From: Prochlorococcus sp. AG-449-G23
Lineage (GTDB): Bacteria; Cyanobacteriota; Cyanobacteriia; PCC-6307; Cyanobiaceae
DNA length: 64,000 bases
Direction: 5' to 3'
Assembly (NCBI GenBank): GCA_003209585.1
Contig: QCQJ01000007.1
Span: 1 to 64,000 of the forward strand
Shown: positions 29,439 through 37,460 of the stretch, piece after piece
How the letters are laid out: each line of letters opens with the position of its first letter
How positions within the stretch are numbered: position 1 is the stretch's first letter
Notes under the pieces: generated by a model
The model's database searches: none
What the model saw: the letters and a program-made list of their open reading frames with translations, nothing else
What the model was told of the DNA's origin: nothing
Made by a program: the position numbers and the translations under genes

Positions 29439-29557
29439 AAGAATCATATAAATTTGAACTACTTTCTAAGATGAAAATTTTGTTATTGATTATTCTTTTA
29501 TATTTTTTTCAGATTTGCGTAAATTAATGTGATAAACAATTGATGCTTATGGTGTTT

Positions 29558-30724
29558 TTAATCCACTATTTTGTATGAAGATTGCCATATATATCTTCCT
29601 TTTTTGAGGTCTGACTTAACAGCAACGCAATTGCAAGCAATATTCCAAAGAGCTTTGTGTATTGGATCAGGATTAAAAAGATATGCTTTTTTAAAGGCGT
29701 TTTTAATTAAGACAGTTGCCTTTTTTGCATGATAATGAGGGATCGTCGGACATACATGATGAACGACATGGCTAGAACCTATATTATGGTGAAGAAAATT
29801 AATGACTCTACCGTAAGGCCTGTCAATAGATAGAAATGCACCTTTCATAAAGGAAAATTCCGTATTTGAAAGATGTGGTACATCCGAATCTGTATGATGA
29901 AGCCATGTATAAACTACTAGCCAACAATTAACCACTAATAAAGGACCAAAATACAGAGCAATTACTGGAAATAATCCATACTTGAAAACTAAATAAACAA
30001 TGCTAAATAATGTCAAACCTATACCAATATCAGATATCCAAACTTTCTTGGCCCATATTGATGGCCATAATGCTTTAGAAAATGGTTTAATTGGCCAAAA
30101 ATGATTTGAAGTTCCATATTTAACACCTCCTGTACTTCCGGTAAGTAAATAAGCAGGCCAGCCAAATATTAGATGTAGAACAAGTTGAAGAATTCCGTAA
30201 TTCTTCCTGCCTAAGGAATTTGAAAAATATAATTCTTTTTCTCCGCCAACCTTTTCAGTAACTCCATTCCCTTTAATGACTAAAGGGACGTGAGTTTCTC
30301 CATTGGTTATGTTATTTGTGAATCGATGATGAACTGCATGAGAACGCTGCCAAGAAAAATAAGGCACTAGAAGTAATGAATGTAGTAAATAACCAGTTAT
30401 AGATTCCAATGTCTTGTTTTTAGAGAATGCTCCATGCCCACATTCATGGGCAATTACCCAGAATCCCATTGCAGTGGTGCCTGATACTAATGCATAAATA
30501 ATCCAAATTGGAATCATTTTTTGGGAAAATGGAATAGATAACCCTATCGCAACTACTAATGATTGGATTAAAGCTGATTGTAAAAGATACCTCAAAGAAG
30601 TTTTGGTATTGCACTTAAAGAAGTGATCCGGGATAACATCCTGAAATTCTTTTATGCTTGGAATATCTTTATCTTCTATTACAAGCGCTTGGCCTTTAAG
30701 ACCTGAGAATTTTATATTACTCAA
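29558..30724 (-). CDS. Fatty acid desaturase, omega-6/delta-12 type
   Basis: A 388-residue membrane di-iron desaturase. Three His boxes: HECGH (about residue 97), HAVHH (about 133) and HVVHH (about 325), spaced as in DesA/plant FAD2-type enzymes, with 'WQRSHAVHHRFTNNITNGET' typical of that group. Four to six helices surround the boxes. It should put a second double bond in acyl lipids, using ferredoxin as the electron donor in cyanobacteria. Position 96-98 reads AHECGHGAFS, fully conserved. A second, different desaturase lies at 32440-33546. Confidence 0.9.
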   Translation of the reverse strand: MSNIKFSGLKGQALVIEDKDIPSIKEFQDVIPDHFFKCNTKTSLRYLLQSALIQSLVVAIGLSIPFSQKMIPIWIIYALVSGTTAMGFWVIAHECGHGAFSKNKTLESITGYLLHSLLLVPYFSWQRSHAVHHRFTNNITNGETHVPLVIKGNGVTEKVGGEKELYFSNSLGRKNYGILQLVLHLIFGWPAYLLTGSTGGVKYGTSNHFWPIKPFSKALWPSIWAKKVWISDIGIGLTLFSIVYLVFKYGLFPVIALYFGPLLVVNCWLVVYTWLHHTDSDVPHLSNTEFSFMKGAFLSIDRPYGRVINFLHHNIGSSHVVHHVCPTIPHYHAKKATVLIKNAFKKAYLFNPDPIHKALWNIACNCVAVKSDLKKGRYIWQSSYKIVD

Positions 30725-30969
30725 ATTTTTTTGGTTAGGAATTTTGTTAAATAAAAGTGAATTTATATATTCTATTATCCATCACGGCATCTCATAATGA
30801 AAAGAATTTATAATTTTTTTTCGATAAAGTTTTTACGAGTTAAATTTCAGCATCGAATAAATTAATTTGTGCAGAATGTTTTTATTATATTCTTTTATCG
30901 CAATCTTTTTATTTATCTATTTTATTTTTTTTAATGCTGATTTTCTTTGCTATTCAAAGATTAATTAAT

Positions 30970-31101
30970 TTAAAGACCGCGTATATACCTTTTAGTTAAA
31001 CCAGATTGTTTACGTGGCTTTACTAGAATAGGTAAAACAATGACTCCTACTGTAAATAGACAGATTGGAGCAACTACCATCAATATAGATTCTAGAGACA
31101 T
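30970..31101 (-). CDS. Small membrane protein
   Basis: A 43-residue ORF: MSLESILMVVAPICLFTVGV, helix continuing to about residue 28, then a basic tail 'KPRKQSGLTKRYIRGL'. Start resembles 26396-26497. No operon partner. Function unknown. Confidence 0.5.
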   Translation of the reverse strand: MSLESILMVVAPICLFTVGVIVLPILVKPRKQSGLTKRYIRGL

Positions 31102-31291
31102 GAATAATTTTGAATTTATTAATAAATAGCAGGATTTTTTTTAGAAGTCATGCGTATTTATATCTATTTAATGAGAATAGATTCAAAATTTTTATAAATT
31201 ATTAAGTAAAAAAGAAAAAAAGATTAAAAAATCTCAAATTTTTCATAATTCGTCCTATTAACTTAATCATTATTTGTATTAAAGATTTCTT

Positions 31292-31432
31292 ATGGATGAA
31301 GAAAAAAAGTGGATGCTTATGACTTATTATTGTCCAACTCATGGCGATTCAAGTTTAGTAAAACCGATTCAATTAACAAAAAAAGAAATTAGTAAAACAT
31401 TCTTAAAAAAAGGGGGGAGTTCTAAAAATTAA
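31292..31432 (+). CDS. Hypothetical 46-residue soluble protein
   Basis: ORF read by hand: MDEEKKWMLMTYYCPTHGDS then 'SLVKPIQLTKKEISKTFLKK'. The 'YYCPTHGDS' part looks like half of a zinc-binding motif (C-P-x-H). Lysine-rich C-terminus. No family named. Confidence 0.5.
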   Translation: MDEEKKWMLMTYYCPTHGDSSLVKPIQLTKKEISKTFLKKGGSSKN

Positions 31433-31690
31433 TTTTTTAAAGTAAAATCTAAGATATTTTGAAAATGTTCTAAATCTTGATTGAAATCTGGTTAATTAAA
31501 AATTTATATCTTACAAAAATCCCATAAGCTGCGTTTTTATCAGCAGCATTAGTAAAAAAATTAAAAAAGGAATTTTTAAATAGTCTGACTTCAGATCATT
31601 AAAAATGGATCTTAATAGAAATATTTTTTTAATACTAATATCAAATTTTTGAGTAATTAATAATTTAAAAAGATCTAGAAATAATTAATT

Positions 31691-31843
31691 TTAAAATTGA
31701 TCTGAATCGCATGTTAATTCACATTGATTAAGATCTTGAGATGATATCTTTTCTAAAATTCTTAACATATCAATTTCCGAGAGCTCTCCATTCGAGTTCC
31801 ATTTTAAAGTTGTTTTCCTTTGAGGTGAATTTTTTTTATTCAT
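31691..31843 (-). CDS. Micro-protein with single CX3C
   Basis: A 50-residue ORF: MNKKNSPQRKTTLKWNSNGE, then 'SEIDMLRILEKISSQDLNQC' and ELTCDSDQF. One CX3C (C-ELT-C) close to the end. GGGAGGTGATCAAA is its ribosome binding site, located inside the twin-CX3C gene it overlaps by 8 bases. Coupled synthesis with that protein suggests they may act together. Confidence 0.55.
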   Translation of the reverse strand: MNKKNSPQRKTTLKWNSNGELSEIDMLRILEKISSQDLNQCELTCDSDQF

Positions 31844-31994
31844 TTTGATCACCTCCCTTTAAATGAACTTCTAAACAACGAGTAATACATTCTTTATGAC
31901 CATCCACAATACTGCATTCAGTAATACACTCAAAATATGAATTAATAGAATCTATTTCTTGATTCTGGTTTGTAGAAACAAATGAATCATTCAT
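31836..31994 (-). CDS. Twin-CX3C micro-protein
   Basis: A 52-residue ORF absent from the track. 'SYFECITECSIVDGHKECIT' followed by RCLEVHLK gives C-ITE-C, 8 residues, C-ITR-C, the same twin CX3C spacing as 2084-2251 and many shared residues (FECIT-C-S, C-x-x-x-C, HL). Overlaps the next gene by 8 bases. No signal peptide or membrane helix. Most likely a small disulphide or metal-bound helical hairpin. Confidence 0.65.
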   Translation of the reverse strand: MNDSFVSTNQNQEIDSINSYFECITECSIVDGHKECITRCLEVHLKGGDQNE

Positions 31995-32283
31995 AATAAT
32001 GTTAGATTTATTTGGAATAGAGATATAGCATGAAATTATGTTTAATAATTTAATTTATTAAGTTAATTAGAAAAAATAAGTATTATTTACTAAATTTATT
32101 TTGCACCTGTTTTATCTTTAAAAAGTTAGTAATACTCTTCTTTTAAAACAGAAAAGGAAACAATAATTTTAATTATTTTATATTAATTTAATAAGTCAAT
32201 CTTCCAAAAAAATCAGCATAAAGACTGATTTACTTTTTAGTGATTTAGTTAGATGATAAAAAAGTACACTTTTAGATTTTCAA

Positions 32284-32436
32284 ATGAAATCAGTAATTAA
32301 TTGGCTTTCGAAAATGTTAGAGAGTATGGCAAATGCTTTTATGCATCCTTTAAAGAATGACTTGCCTCCATCTATTGGTACTCATGCATATAGCAGTATT
32401 CCTCTAAAAAGAAAATTGAGAAGAAGGTTTAATTAG
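32284..32436 (+). CDS. Hypothetical basic 50-residue protein
   Basis: ORF: MKSVINWLSKMLESMANAFM then 'HPLKNDLPPSIGTHAYSSIP' and a basic end LKRKLRRRFN. An amphipathic N-terminal helix and a strongly basic C-terminus. Convergent with the second desaturase, 3 bases between stops. No family recognised. Confidence 0.5.
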   Translation: MKSVINWLSKMLESMANAFMHPLKNDLPPSIGTHAYSSIPLKRKLRRRFN

Positions 32437-32439
32437 TTA

Positions 32440-33546
32440 TTAACTTATTGAGATTAACTTTTCATTTTTGTTATCCCAAATAATATATTTGAAGCAGTTT
32501 GAAAAATCGCTTAATTTCAGGAACCTTGATTGTTGAAGCAAATTAATGTTTGCTTTATGGCAAGCCCTTAAGTTGTAATTTGGTATTCTCTCAGAGAGAT
32601 GATGAATGCTGTGGAAGGATATGTCTGCTAAAAACCAATTTAGCCAATTAGGGATATCTAAATTACTACTACCTAAAATAGCTCCATCTATGAGATCCCA
32701 ATTTTTTGTATTTTTAGCATATGTATTCTCATAGTTATGCTGTACGAAAAAAACACATATTAAAATTGCTGCTGATAAGGTTAATACCGTGGAATAAAAT
32801 AATAAGAAATAAACTGACCCCAACCATTTGGACATAAAAATCCACCCAATTATTACTACTATGTTATTAATTATTAATTCACAAAGTTCACTGAAATTAT
32901 CTCCATAATCAGAAAAAGGTGGTTTGATTCTTGAATTAATAGCTAGAAGTTGAGAAATTTCTCTGTTTTTTATTTTGATAAAAGTCTCTTCCAATAAATC
33001 TTTAGTAAAATTAAAAATAATAATAACTAGTCCTAACCTAGGTTTCAAAACTAAGTAAAAAAAACCCCCAGGGAAAAGCATCATCCAGTGTCGACTTAAT
33101 TTATAAAATATTTGCTCTCTTTTTGTAAGGGAATTATAATCTTCAAGACTTAGAACATCTATCGGCCCTTTGTAAATTTCCCAATTCCCATTATTTCTAT
33201 GATGAAATGCATGATCAATTGACCATGACTTCTGAGGAATACCATTAACCAAGCCAAGAAAAAATCCAAAAAATCGGTTTAATTTCCGTTTTGTAAAAAG
33301 AGAATTATGACCACAATCATGCATTAATGAGAATGTTCGAGAAGAGAACAGAGTTAAAAGAACTATAAAAGGTATCAATAGAAATCCTTTTATCAATAAT
33401 GAAAAAGGTTGATTTATTATTTGGTGGACGATTAACCAAATACAAATTATTGGGAGGATGGTAGAAATAATTTGATAGGAAGCTCTAACATTATTTCTTT
33501 TTAGAAATGGCTTTATTAAAAAATCGCTTTTATTAACTTTAAGCAT
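32440..33546 (-). CDS. Fatty acid desaturase-family protein
   Basis: A 368-residue membrane di-iron protein with His boxes HDCGH (about 75), HAFHH (about 110) and HSIHH (about 317), plus 'LMHDCGHNSLFTKRKLNRFF' and 'HHRNNGNWEIYKGPIDVL'. It is of the FA_desaturase superfamily but less like DesA than 29558-30724; the third box 'HHLSERIPNYNLRACH' is typical for the group. Acyl-lipid desaturase is the best guess; a hydroxylase or carotenoid enzyme is possible. Surrounded by micro-protein genes, hence part of the flexible region. Confidence 0.82.
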   Translation of the reverse strand: MLKVNKSDFLIKPFLKRNNVRASYQIISTILPIICIWLIVHQIINQPFSLLIKGFLLIPFIVLLTLFSSRTFSLMHDCGHNSLFTKRKLNRFFGFFLGLVNGIPQKSWSIDHAFHHRNNGNWEIYKGPIDVLSLEDYNSLTKREQIFYKLSRHWMMLFPGGFFYLVLKPRLGLVIIIFNFTKDLLEETFIKIKNREISQLLAINSRIKPPFSDYGDNFSELCELIINNIVVIIGWIFMSKWLGSVYFLLFYSTVLTLSAAILICVFFVQHNYENTYAKNTKNWDLIDGAILGSSNLDIPNWLNWFLADISFHSIHHLSERIPNYNLRACHKANINLLQQSRFLKLSDFSNCFKYIIWDNKNEKLISIS

Positions 33547-33626
33547 ATTTCTCTTATTTTATTGATAATAACAATTTTCAAAAAGTATTGATTATTTAAT
33601 AAACAATAAATAATTCAGATATTATA

Positions 33627-33782
33627 CTAAAGGATAAATTCTTTAGACATAGTTCTCAATTGATCTAGATTTAATCTTTCTAAGTAATTTTTAAAGTCAC
33701 TAAGGCTCCTAGTAGAGTCAGAATTTTTACTCTCGTAAAGAAGGCTATTAGAAATTAACTCAATAAGATGATCTTTATCCAT
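33627..33782 (-). CDS. Hypothetical 51-residue helical protein
   Basis: ORF read by hand: MDKDHLIELISNSLLYESKN then 'SLSDFKNYLERLNLDQLRTM'. Acidic, fully helical, soluble. About 80 bases downstream of the desaturase start region, same strand but upstream of it in transcription order (33782 precedes 33546), so possibly co-transcribed. Function unknown. Confidence 0.5.
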   Translation of the reverse strand: MDKDHLIELISNSLLYESKNSDSTRSLSDFKNYLERLNLDQLRTMSKEFIL

Positions 33783-33867
33783 AACTCCTTATAGAGCATA
33801 ATTCCTGTTTAAAAAATTAAGGTCTTGAATTCGAGATCATTAACTCATCTCTATAGGAGTAATTTTT

Positions 33868-34070
33868 TTATAAACTTTTTAAATCTTGTTCTACTTTTTT
33901 TAATCTTTCATTTAATTATTTTTGTTTCTTAGTTAGGACTTTTTTCTTTTTTGCAAGCTCTTTGTTCAAAGGATAATTGAAATATTTTTGGTAAGAGACA
34001 AAAAAAACTGCTATTGCTACTGCTATACCAAGAGCACCAATGATTAAAATTTAAGACGAAGGAAAGTCAT
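33868..34070 (-). pseudogene. Broken small membrane-protein gene
   Basis: An ATG at 34070 opens MTFLRLK then meets a stop. One base later in frame the text reads 'ILIIGALGIAVAIAVFFVSY' and 'KELAKKKKVLTKKQK', then a TAA, then LNERLKKVEQDLKSL in the same frame. A one-base deletion and a nonsense codon (plausibly from GAA) would explain it. The intact protein would be one helix plus a coiled-coil tail. Confidence 0.5.
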
Positions 34071-34296
34071 AAAATGGAATTGAAAATGTACTTTAATAAA
34101 AACAAACCCTAGCTATCGCATAAGCAAAAAAATGAGTAATAAATACTTATTCTTTAGGAAGTTTTATGGGTGATTATTCTAGTTAGTTTGTAAAAAATAA
34201 ATAATGTTTATCTTTAATTAAATTTTTAAAATAAGTAATTGTACAGCTGTCAAACAATGAATAACTAATAATGATTAAATAAGTAAAAAGTTTTTC

Positions 34297-34623
34297 ATGA
34301 AGAAAATCATAAATAAAAAACATAATAAAAATGAACCATGGTTTAAATGGTTAACGAGAGAACTTAATTCTTATGAAGCTTTTCAGGATTTTGAATCAGG
34401 CAAGAATCCAAGAGATGCTGCAGAGGATTTTATTTCTAGAAATAGTGTTGCTATTTCAGAAGTTTTCGAGGATTTTGATGAAGACGATAAAGATATACTT
34501 GAGCAGTTTCTTAAATTAACGGAATGCGAGATGCATGTGTTTAGAATCCTTGAAAAACAAATAAAGTTAAGAAACAAGATAAGATTTGTAGATTTTAAAA
34601 AAAGAAAAAAAATAAAGAGTTGA
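34297..34623 (+). CDS. Hypothetical protein, WF-W / FLKL family
   Basis: A 108-residue soluble helical protein: 'NEPWFKWLTRELNSYEAFQD', 'DAAEDFISRNSVAISEVFED', 'LEQFLKLTECEMHVFRILEK'. The last segment and the W-F-x-W start match the 88-residue protein at 45100-45366, so the two are paralogues, one in the island and one in the core. Convergent with DUF805. Function unknown. Confidence 0.65.
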   Translation: MKKIINKKHNKNEPWFKWLTRELNSYEAFQDFESGKNPRDAAEDFISRNSVAISEVFEDFDEDDKDILEQFLKLTECEMHVFRILEKQIKLRNKIRFVDFKKRKKIKS

Positions 34624-34626
34624 TTT

Positions 34627-34962
34627 CTATATAAGTTTATTTTTCCCATTACCGGTTTTACCAAAGCCTAACCAGATGAACCACAAGATCCAGCCTAAGA
34701 TGGGTATTAAATTAATAAAGATCCATTTCCAATCCTTCCCAAAATCTCTGATCCTTCTTATATCCATAGCTATTTGAGGAATGACACAAATTAGTCCATA
34801 AGCATTGAAGCCAAATGCTTTTGAAAATATTGGGAAAGTCAGAAAAGAAATTATAAGATTCGCTAATTGAACTAACCACCAGTCCGATCTAGATGCGAAT
34901 CCGTTGAATTCTGTAGCTTTAATCCAAAACTCTTTATATGCATTTAAAAATTCATTATGCAT
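34627..34962 (-). CDS. DUF805 membrane protein
   Basis: A 111-residue protein: 'NGFASRSDWWLVQLANLIIS' (the FxGRxxR/SDWW-type DUF805 start), several helices, 'DIRRIRDFGKDWKWIFINLI' (R-R-x-R-D-x-G typical of the family) and 'GWILWFIWLGFGKTGNGKN' at the end. DUF805 proteins are small inner-membrane proteins of unknown function. Stops 3 bases from the convergent neighbour. Confidence 0.88.
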   Translation of the reverse strand: MHNEFLNAYKEFWIKATEFNGFASRSDWWLVQLANLIISFLTFPIFSKAFGFNAYGLICVIPQIAMDIRRIRDFGKDWKWIFINLIPILGWILWFIWLGFGKTGNGKNKLI

Positions 34963-35030
34963 AAATTAAAAATTCAATGAATTTAAAATTATCAATTTAA
35001 TCTTCAATTTATCAAAATGTTATTTATTTA

Positions 35031-35195
35031 CTAAATAGGATCAAATAAATTAATATCATTTGAATCTTGTTTTGGGATCTCATCTTGATTTGGTAATGAA
35101 CAGAATCCCTCTTTACAAATCATCTTTTCTTTTGCAATACTTTTAGTCTCCGAGAATATATTGTTGTTATTGTTATTTGAAGATTCTTTCAGCAT
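35031..35195 (-). CDS. Hypothetical acidic micro-protein
   Basis: A 54-residue ORF: MLKESSNNNNNNIFSETKSI with an Asn run, then 'KEKMICKEGFCSLPNQDEIP' with C-x4-C, and an acidic end. Probably disordered apart from the Cys pair. No known family; coding status moderately likely. Confidence 0.4.
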   Translation of the reverse strand: MLKESSNNNNNNIFSETKSIAKEKMICKEGFCSLPNQDEIPKQDSNDINLFDPI

Positions 35196-35278
35196 TTATA
35201 TAAAAAAATTAAATATCATTATTAAATTAATAACTCAATTTATTTTGATAAGCAACAAAATTAATATTAATTATTTAT

Positions 35279-35374
35279 TTACTTTTTTTGATTTGGCAAG
35301 TCTCTCCAAAATAAGGCCATTATATAGATGAATAAAGATATAGAACAAATATAAAGTAAAGAATTTAGATGCAT
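35279..35374 (-). CDS. Very small membrane protein
   Basis: A 31-residue ORF: MHLNSLLYICSISLFIYIMA then 'LFWRDLPNQKK'. One helix. No ribosome binding site of note. Included because many such genes flank hli-type loci in this window; low certainty. Confidence 0.35.
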   Translation of the reverse strand: MHLNSLLYICSISLFIYIMALFWRDLPNQKK

Positions 35375-35627
35375 GTTTAATTATTAAAGTGACTTCTAAG
35401 AGAAGGCCTTTCTCAAAAAAAAGGGATATCAATAGATTGGTAATTGTTTAACTTAGCAATCGAACAAATTCTAGTATTTATTTAAGTTTTTTATGATTTT
35501 CCCAAACTTTCATAAGGAAAAGTTTGTAAATATTAGTAATATACCTTTTTAGTTAGTAAAACTTTTAAATCTAAGAGTTTAATAAATCTGTTGAAAATTC
35601 TATATTTTTAAATTTTTTTTGTGATAT

Positions 35628-35768
35628 TTACGATCTATTCTTATTTATATCCGTTAGAGCTTTTCTACCTTCTTTAAGGGTTCTTAAGACAAGCCAGGAG
35701 AGAGAAAAAATAATAAGAATCGTAAGTGTTATCAAAGAAATGAGTGTTTCATCAAAATTATTAACCAT
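35628..35768 (-). CDS. Small membrane protein
   Basis: A 46-residue ORF: MVNNFDETLISLITLTILII helix to about residue 26, then 'WLVLRTLKEGRKALTDINKN'. It follows the Asp-tail gene 35811-35993 by 42 bases, same strand, so likely the same transcript. Function unknown. Confidence 0.5.
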   Translation of the reverse strand: MVNNFDETLISLITLTILIIFSLSWLVLRTLKEGRKALTDINKNRS

Positions 35769-35810
35769 TTAAAATTTTATTTGAGGTTGAAATTAAAATT
35801 TAAAATATAG

Positions 35811-35993
35811 TTAAACGTTAGATCTAGAGTAAGCAGGTATAAGCATTCCACCATCTTGATCATCATTATTATCATCATCAAATCCACCTCCAAGAATTAA
35901 CTCAATAATTACTAATACAGCTATTGGGTAAAAACACCATAGTATTGCTGCAAAGGGACTTATCGAGGAAGAAGTAGTATATAATTCTGTCAT
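35811..35993 (-). CDS. Membrane protein with Asp-rich GG tail
   Basis: A 60-residue protein: one helix (about residues 14-34, 'AAILWCFYPIAVLVIIELIL') then 'GGGFDDDNNDDQDGGMLIPA'. Tail pattern D-rich + DGG-x-L-I is shared with 4892-5074 (in an hli operon) and 37129-37263. The track start is accepted. Thylakoid or plasma membrane location; function unknown. Confidence 0.7.
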   Translation of the reverse strand: MTELYTTSSSISPFAAILWCFYPIAVLVIIELILGGGFDDDNNDDQDGGMLIPAYSRSNV

Positions 35994-36276
35994 ATTTAAA
36001 TATTAATCTAAAGAAATAACAATTGTGAGTCATTTGGGTAGTTTTATTCAATATTCCTATAAATATTCTTTAAGAAATTTTTCCTGTCCTACGAATAGAT
36101 TTTTGGTATATATTGATGTTTTTATTTTTTAATATTAATTTGAATAATAATTTTCTTGAACCTTCTGAGAAGCTATTAATGACATAATGAATCGCGCAAT
36201 TGTTATTTTTTATACTTAACAATAATTGTACAATTTTGATTCAAAAACTATTATTTATCTTGATTTTATAAATTTT

Positions 36277-36408
36277 ATGTTTTCTTTTACTTTTGATCCT
36301 TTGGCTGCGATATTTGGTATATCAGGAATTGTAGGCTTCTTTTTCTTCGTTTCTGCTGCTAAGGGGACTTCCAGTATCAATACAAAACCAAAAAAGGAAT
36401 TAGATTAG
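36277..36408 (+). CDS. Small membrane protein
   Basis: The track starts at 36226; the ATG at 36277 (MFSFTFDPLAAIFGISGIVG) is the likely start, as the earlier 17 residues look like leader. The 43-residue product has one Gly-rich helix to about residue 28 and a basic tail. No partner gene. Function unknown. Confidence 0.5.
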   Translation: MFSFTFDPLAAIFGISGIVGFFFFVSAAKGTSSINTKPKKELD

Positions 36409-36472
36409 AACTTGTTCAGTAATAAAACTAAATTGAGATTTTAAATCTAGTTTTTTTAAGGCTTGTTAATTA

Positions 36473-36643
36473 TTACTCATTCCATTGTTTAGAAATAAAC
36501 TCAAGAAAATCTTTTAAGTCCTCTTCAGGACAATTTGTTTGTTTTTGTAAATCAATGCAAATTTGTTTAATATTTTCAAAGGCCTTTTTTACTATTTCGT
36601 TTTTTTCGATAACCTCAAAATATTCTTGATCAGTAAAAGGCAT
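36473..36643 (-). CDS. Hypothetical 56-residue helical protein
   Basis: ORF not in the track: MPFTDQEYFEVIEKNEIVKK then 'AFENIKQICIDLQKQTNCPE' and 'DLKDFLEFISKQWNE'. Two amphipathic helices with a C-x9-C-like pair, soluble. Good codon content; function unknown. Confidence 0.5.
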   Translation of the reverse strand: MPFTDQEYFEVIEKNEIVKKAFENIKQICIDLQKQTNCPEEDLKDFLEFISKQWNE

Positions 36644-36735
36644 AGTATTAGTTTCCCTTTTGGAAATTATGTATTAACTATATTTTATCTGCATTGACTT
36701 AAAAATAAAGAAAGAAAAAATCTTTTTTCTTACAT

Positions 36736-37011
36736 TTAGCTGCCCAATCGATAGTGTTTTTTAATACTTTTGGTTACTTCCCATTCGCAGTAAAGTCCAG
36801 CAGGAAACTCAACTAGATCTCCAGATTTAATCTCATAAATGTCACCGTTTTGCGTACTTATTTTCGCTTGGCCTTCAATAATTAAGCAAATTTCCTTTTC
36901 ATCGTAATTCCATTTAAATTTGCTTGGTTCACATTCCCAAATAGGCCAACTTTTTATTCCATACTTAATTATTATGCTTGCACTACATGGGGAAGTGATT
37001 AGGACTTTCAC
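36736..37011 (-). CDS. Cupin-domain protein (DUF861/cupin_3 type)
   Basis: A 91-residue single cupin: 'SWPIWECEPSKFKWNYDEKE' followed by ICLIIEGQAKI, then 'IKSGDLVEFPAGLYCEWEVT'. The W-x-x-x-P-x-x-F-x-W-x-Y start and 'GDLVEFPAGL' are typical of the EutQ/cupin_3 group. The usual metal His residues are mostly absent, so it may bind ligand without metal. Stand-alone gene. Substrate unknown. Confidence 0.8.
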   Translation of the reverse strand: MKVLITSPCSASIIIKYGIKSWPIWECEPSKFKWNYDEKEICLIIEGQAKISTQNGDIYEIKSGDLVEFPAGLYCEWEVTKSIKKHYRLGS

Positions 37012-37128
37012 GAAATAGTTCGGATATATTTTTTATTTTACAAATAAAAGAAATTTTTATTTTAGAGATTGTGTATTTTTTTACTGTCTTTTATTTTTTT
37101 TCGTTTATTATTAAAAAAATTTTTATTT

Positions 37129-37263
37129 ATGGAAGAACTTTCTGTATTATCAATTTCTTTATCTATAGCTTCTCTAGGGATATTTTTTTTATTTTTTGCT
37201 TCAAATGATGATGATGATCAAGATGGAGGTAAGTTGATTAAATCTGTCCAAAGAATTAATTAA
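37129..37263 (+). CDS. Membrane protein with Asp-rich GG tail
   Basis: The track begins at 37069; the ATG at 37129 (MEELSVLSISLSIASLGIFF) is preferred because the earlier residues are an A/T-rich leader. The 44-residue product has one helix then 'SNDDDDQDGGKLIKSVQRIN', the third member of the Asp-tail family in this window. Stops 3 bases before the convergent gene 37266-37382. Confidence 0.65.
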   Translation: MEELSVLSISLSIASLGIFFLFFASNDDDDQDGGKLIKSVQRIN

Positions 37264-37265
37264 CT

Positions 37266-37382
37266 TTAAGTAAATAGGGTATTCAATAAAGATTTATAAC
37301 TTATATATCCTGCATATATACAGCTAAGAAAAATCATATAAACTTCAAGAGTTCCAAGTCTTTTTTTCTTTAAAATTTTCAT
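37266..37382 (-). CDS. Small membrane protein
   Basis: A 38-residue ORF: MKILKKKRLGTLEVYMIFLS then 'CIYAGYISYKSLLNTLFT'. Basic start and one helix. About 80 bases downstream of the EamA start side is empty; it is on the same strand as the EamA gene and follows it. Function unknown. Confidence 0.45.
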   Translation of the reverse strand: MKILKKKRLGTLEVYMIFLSCIYAGYISYKSLLNTLFT

Positions 37383-37460
37383 TATTCTTATTATCTAACT
37401 AAGACAATTTTATTTAATGTTATTTCTATTAACATGAGTATTTATTACATTAACTCTTAA

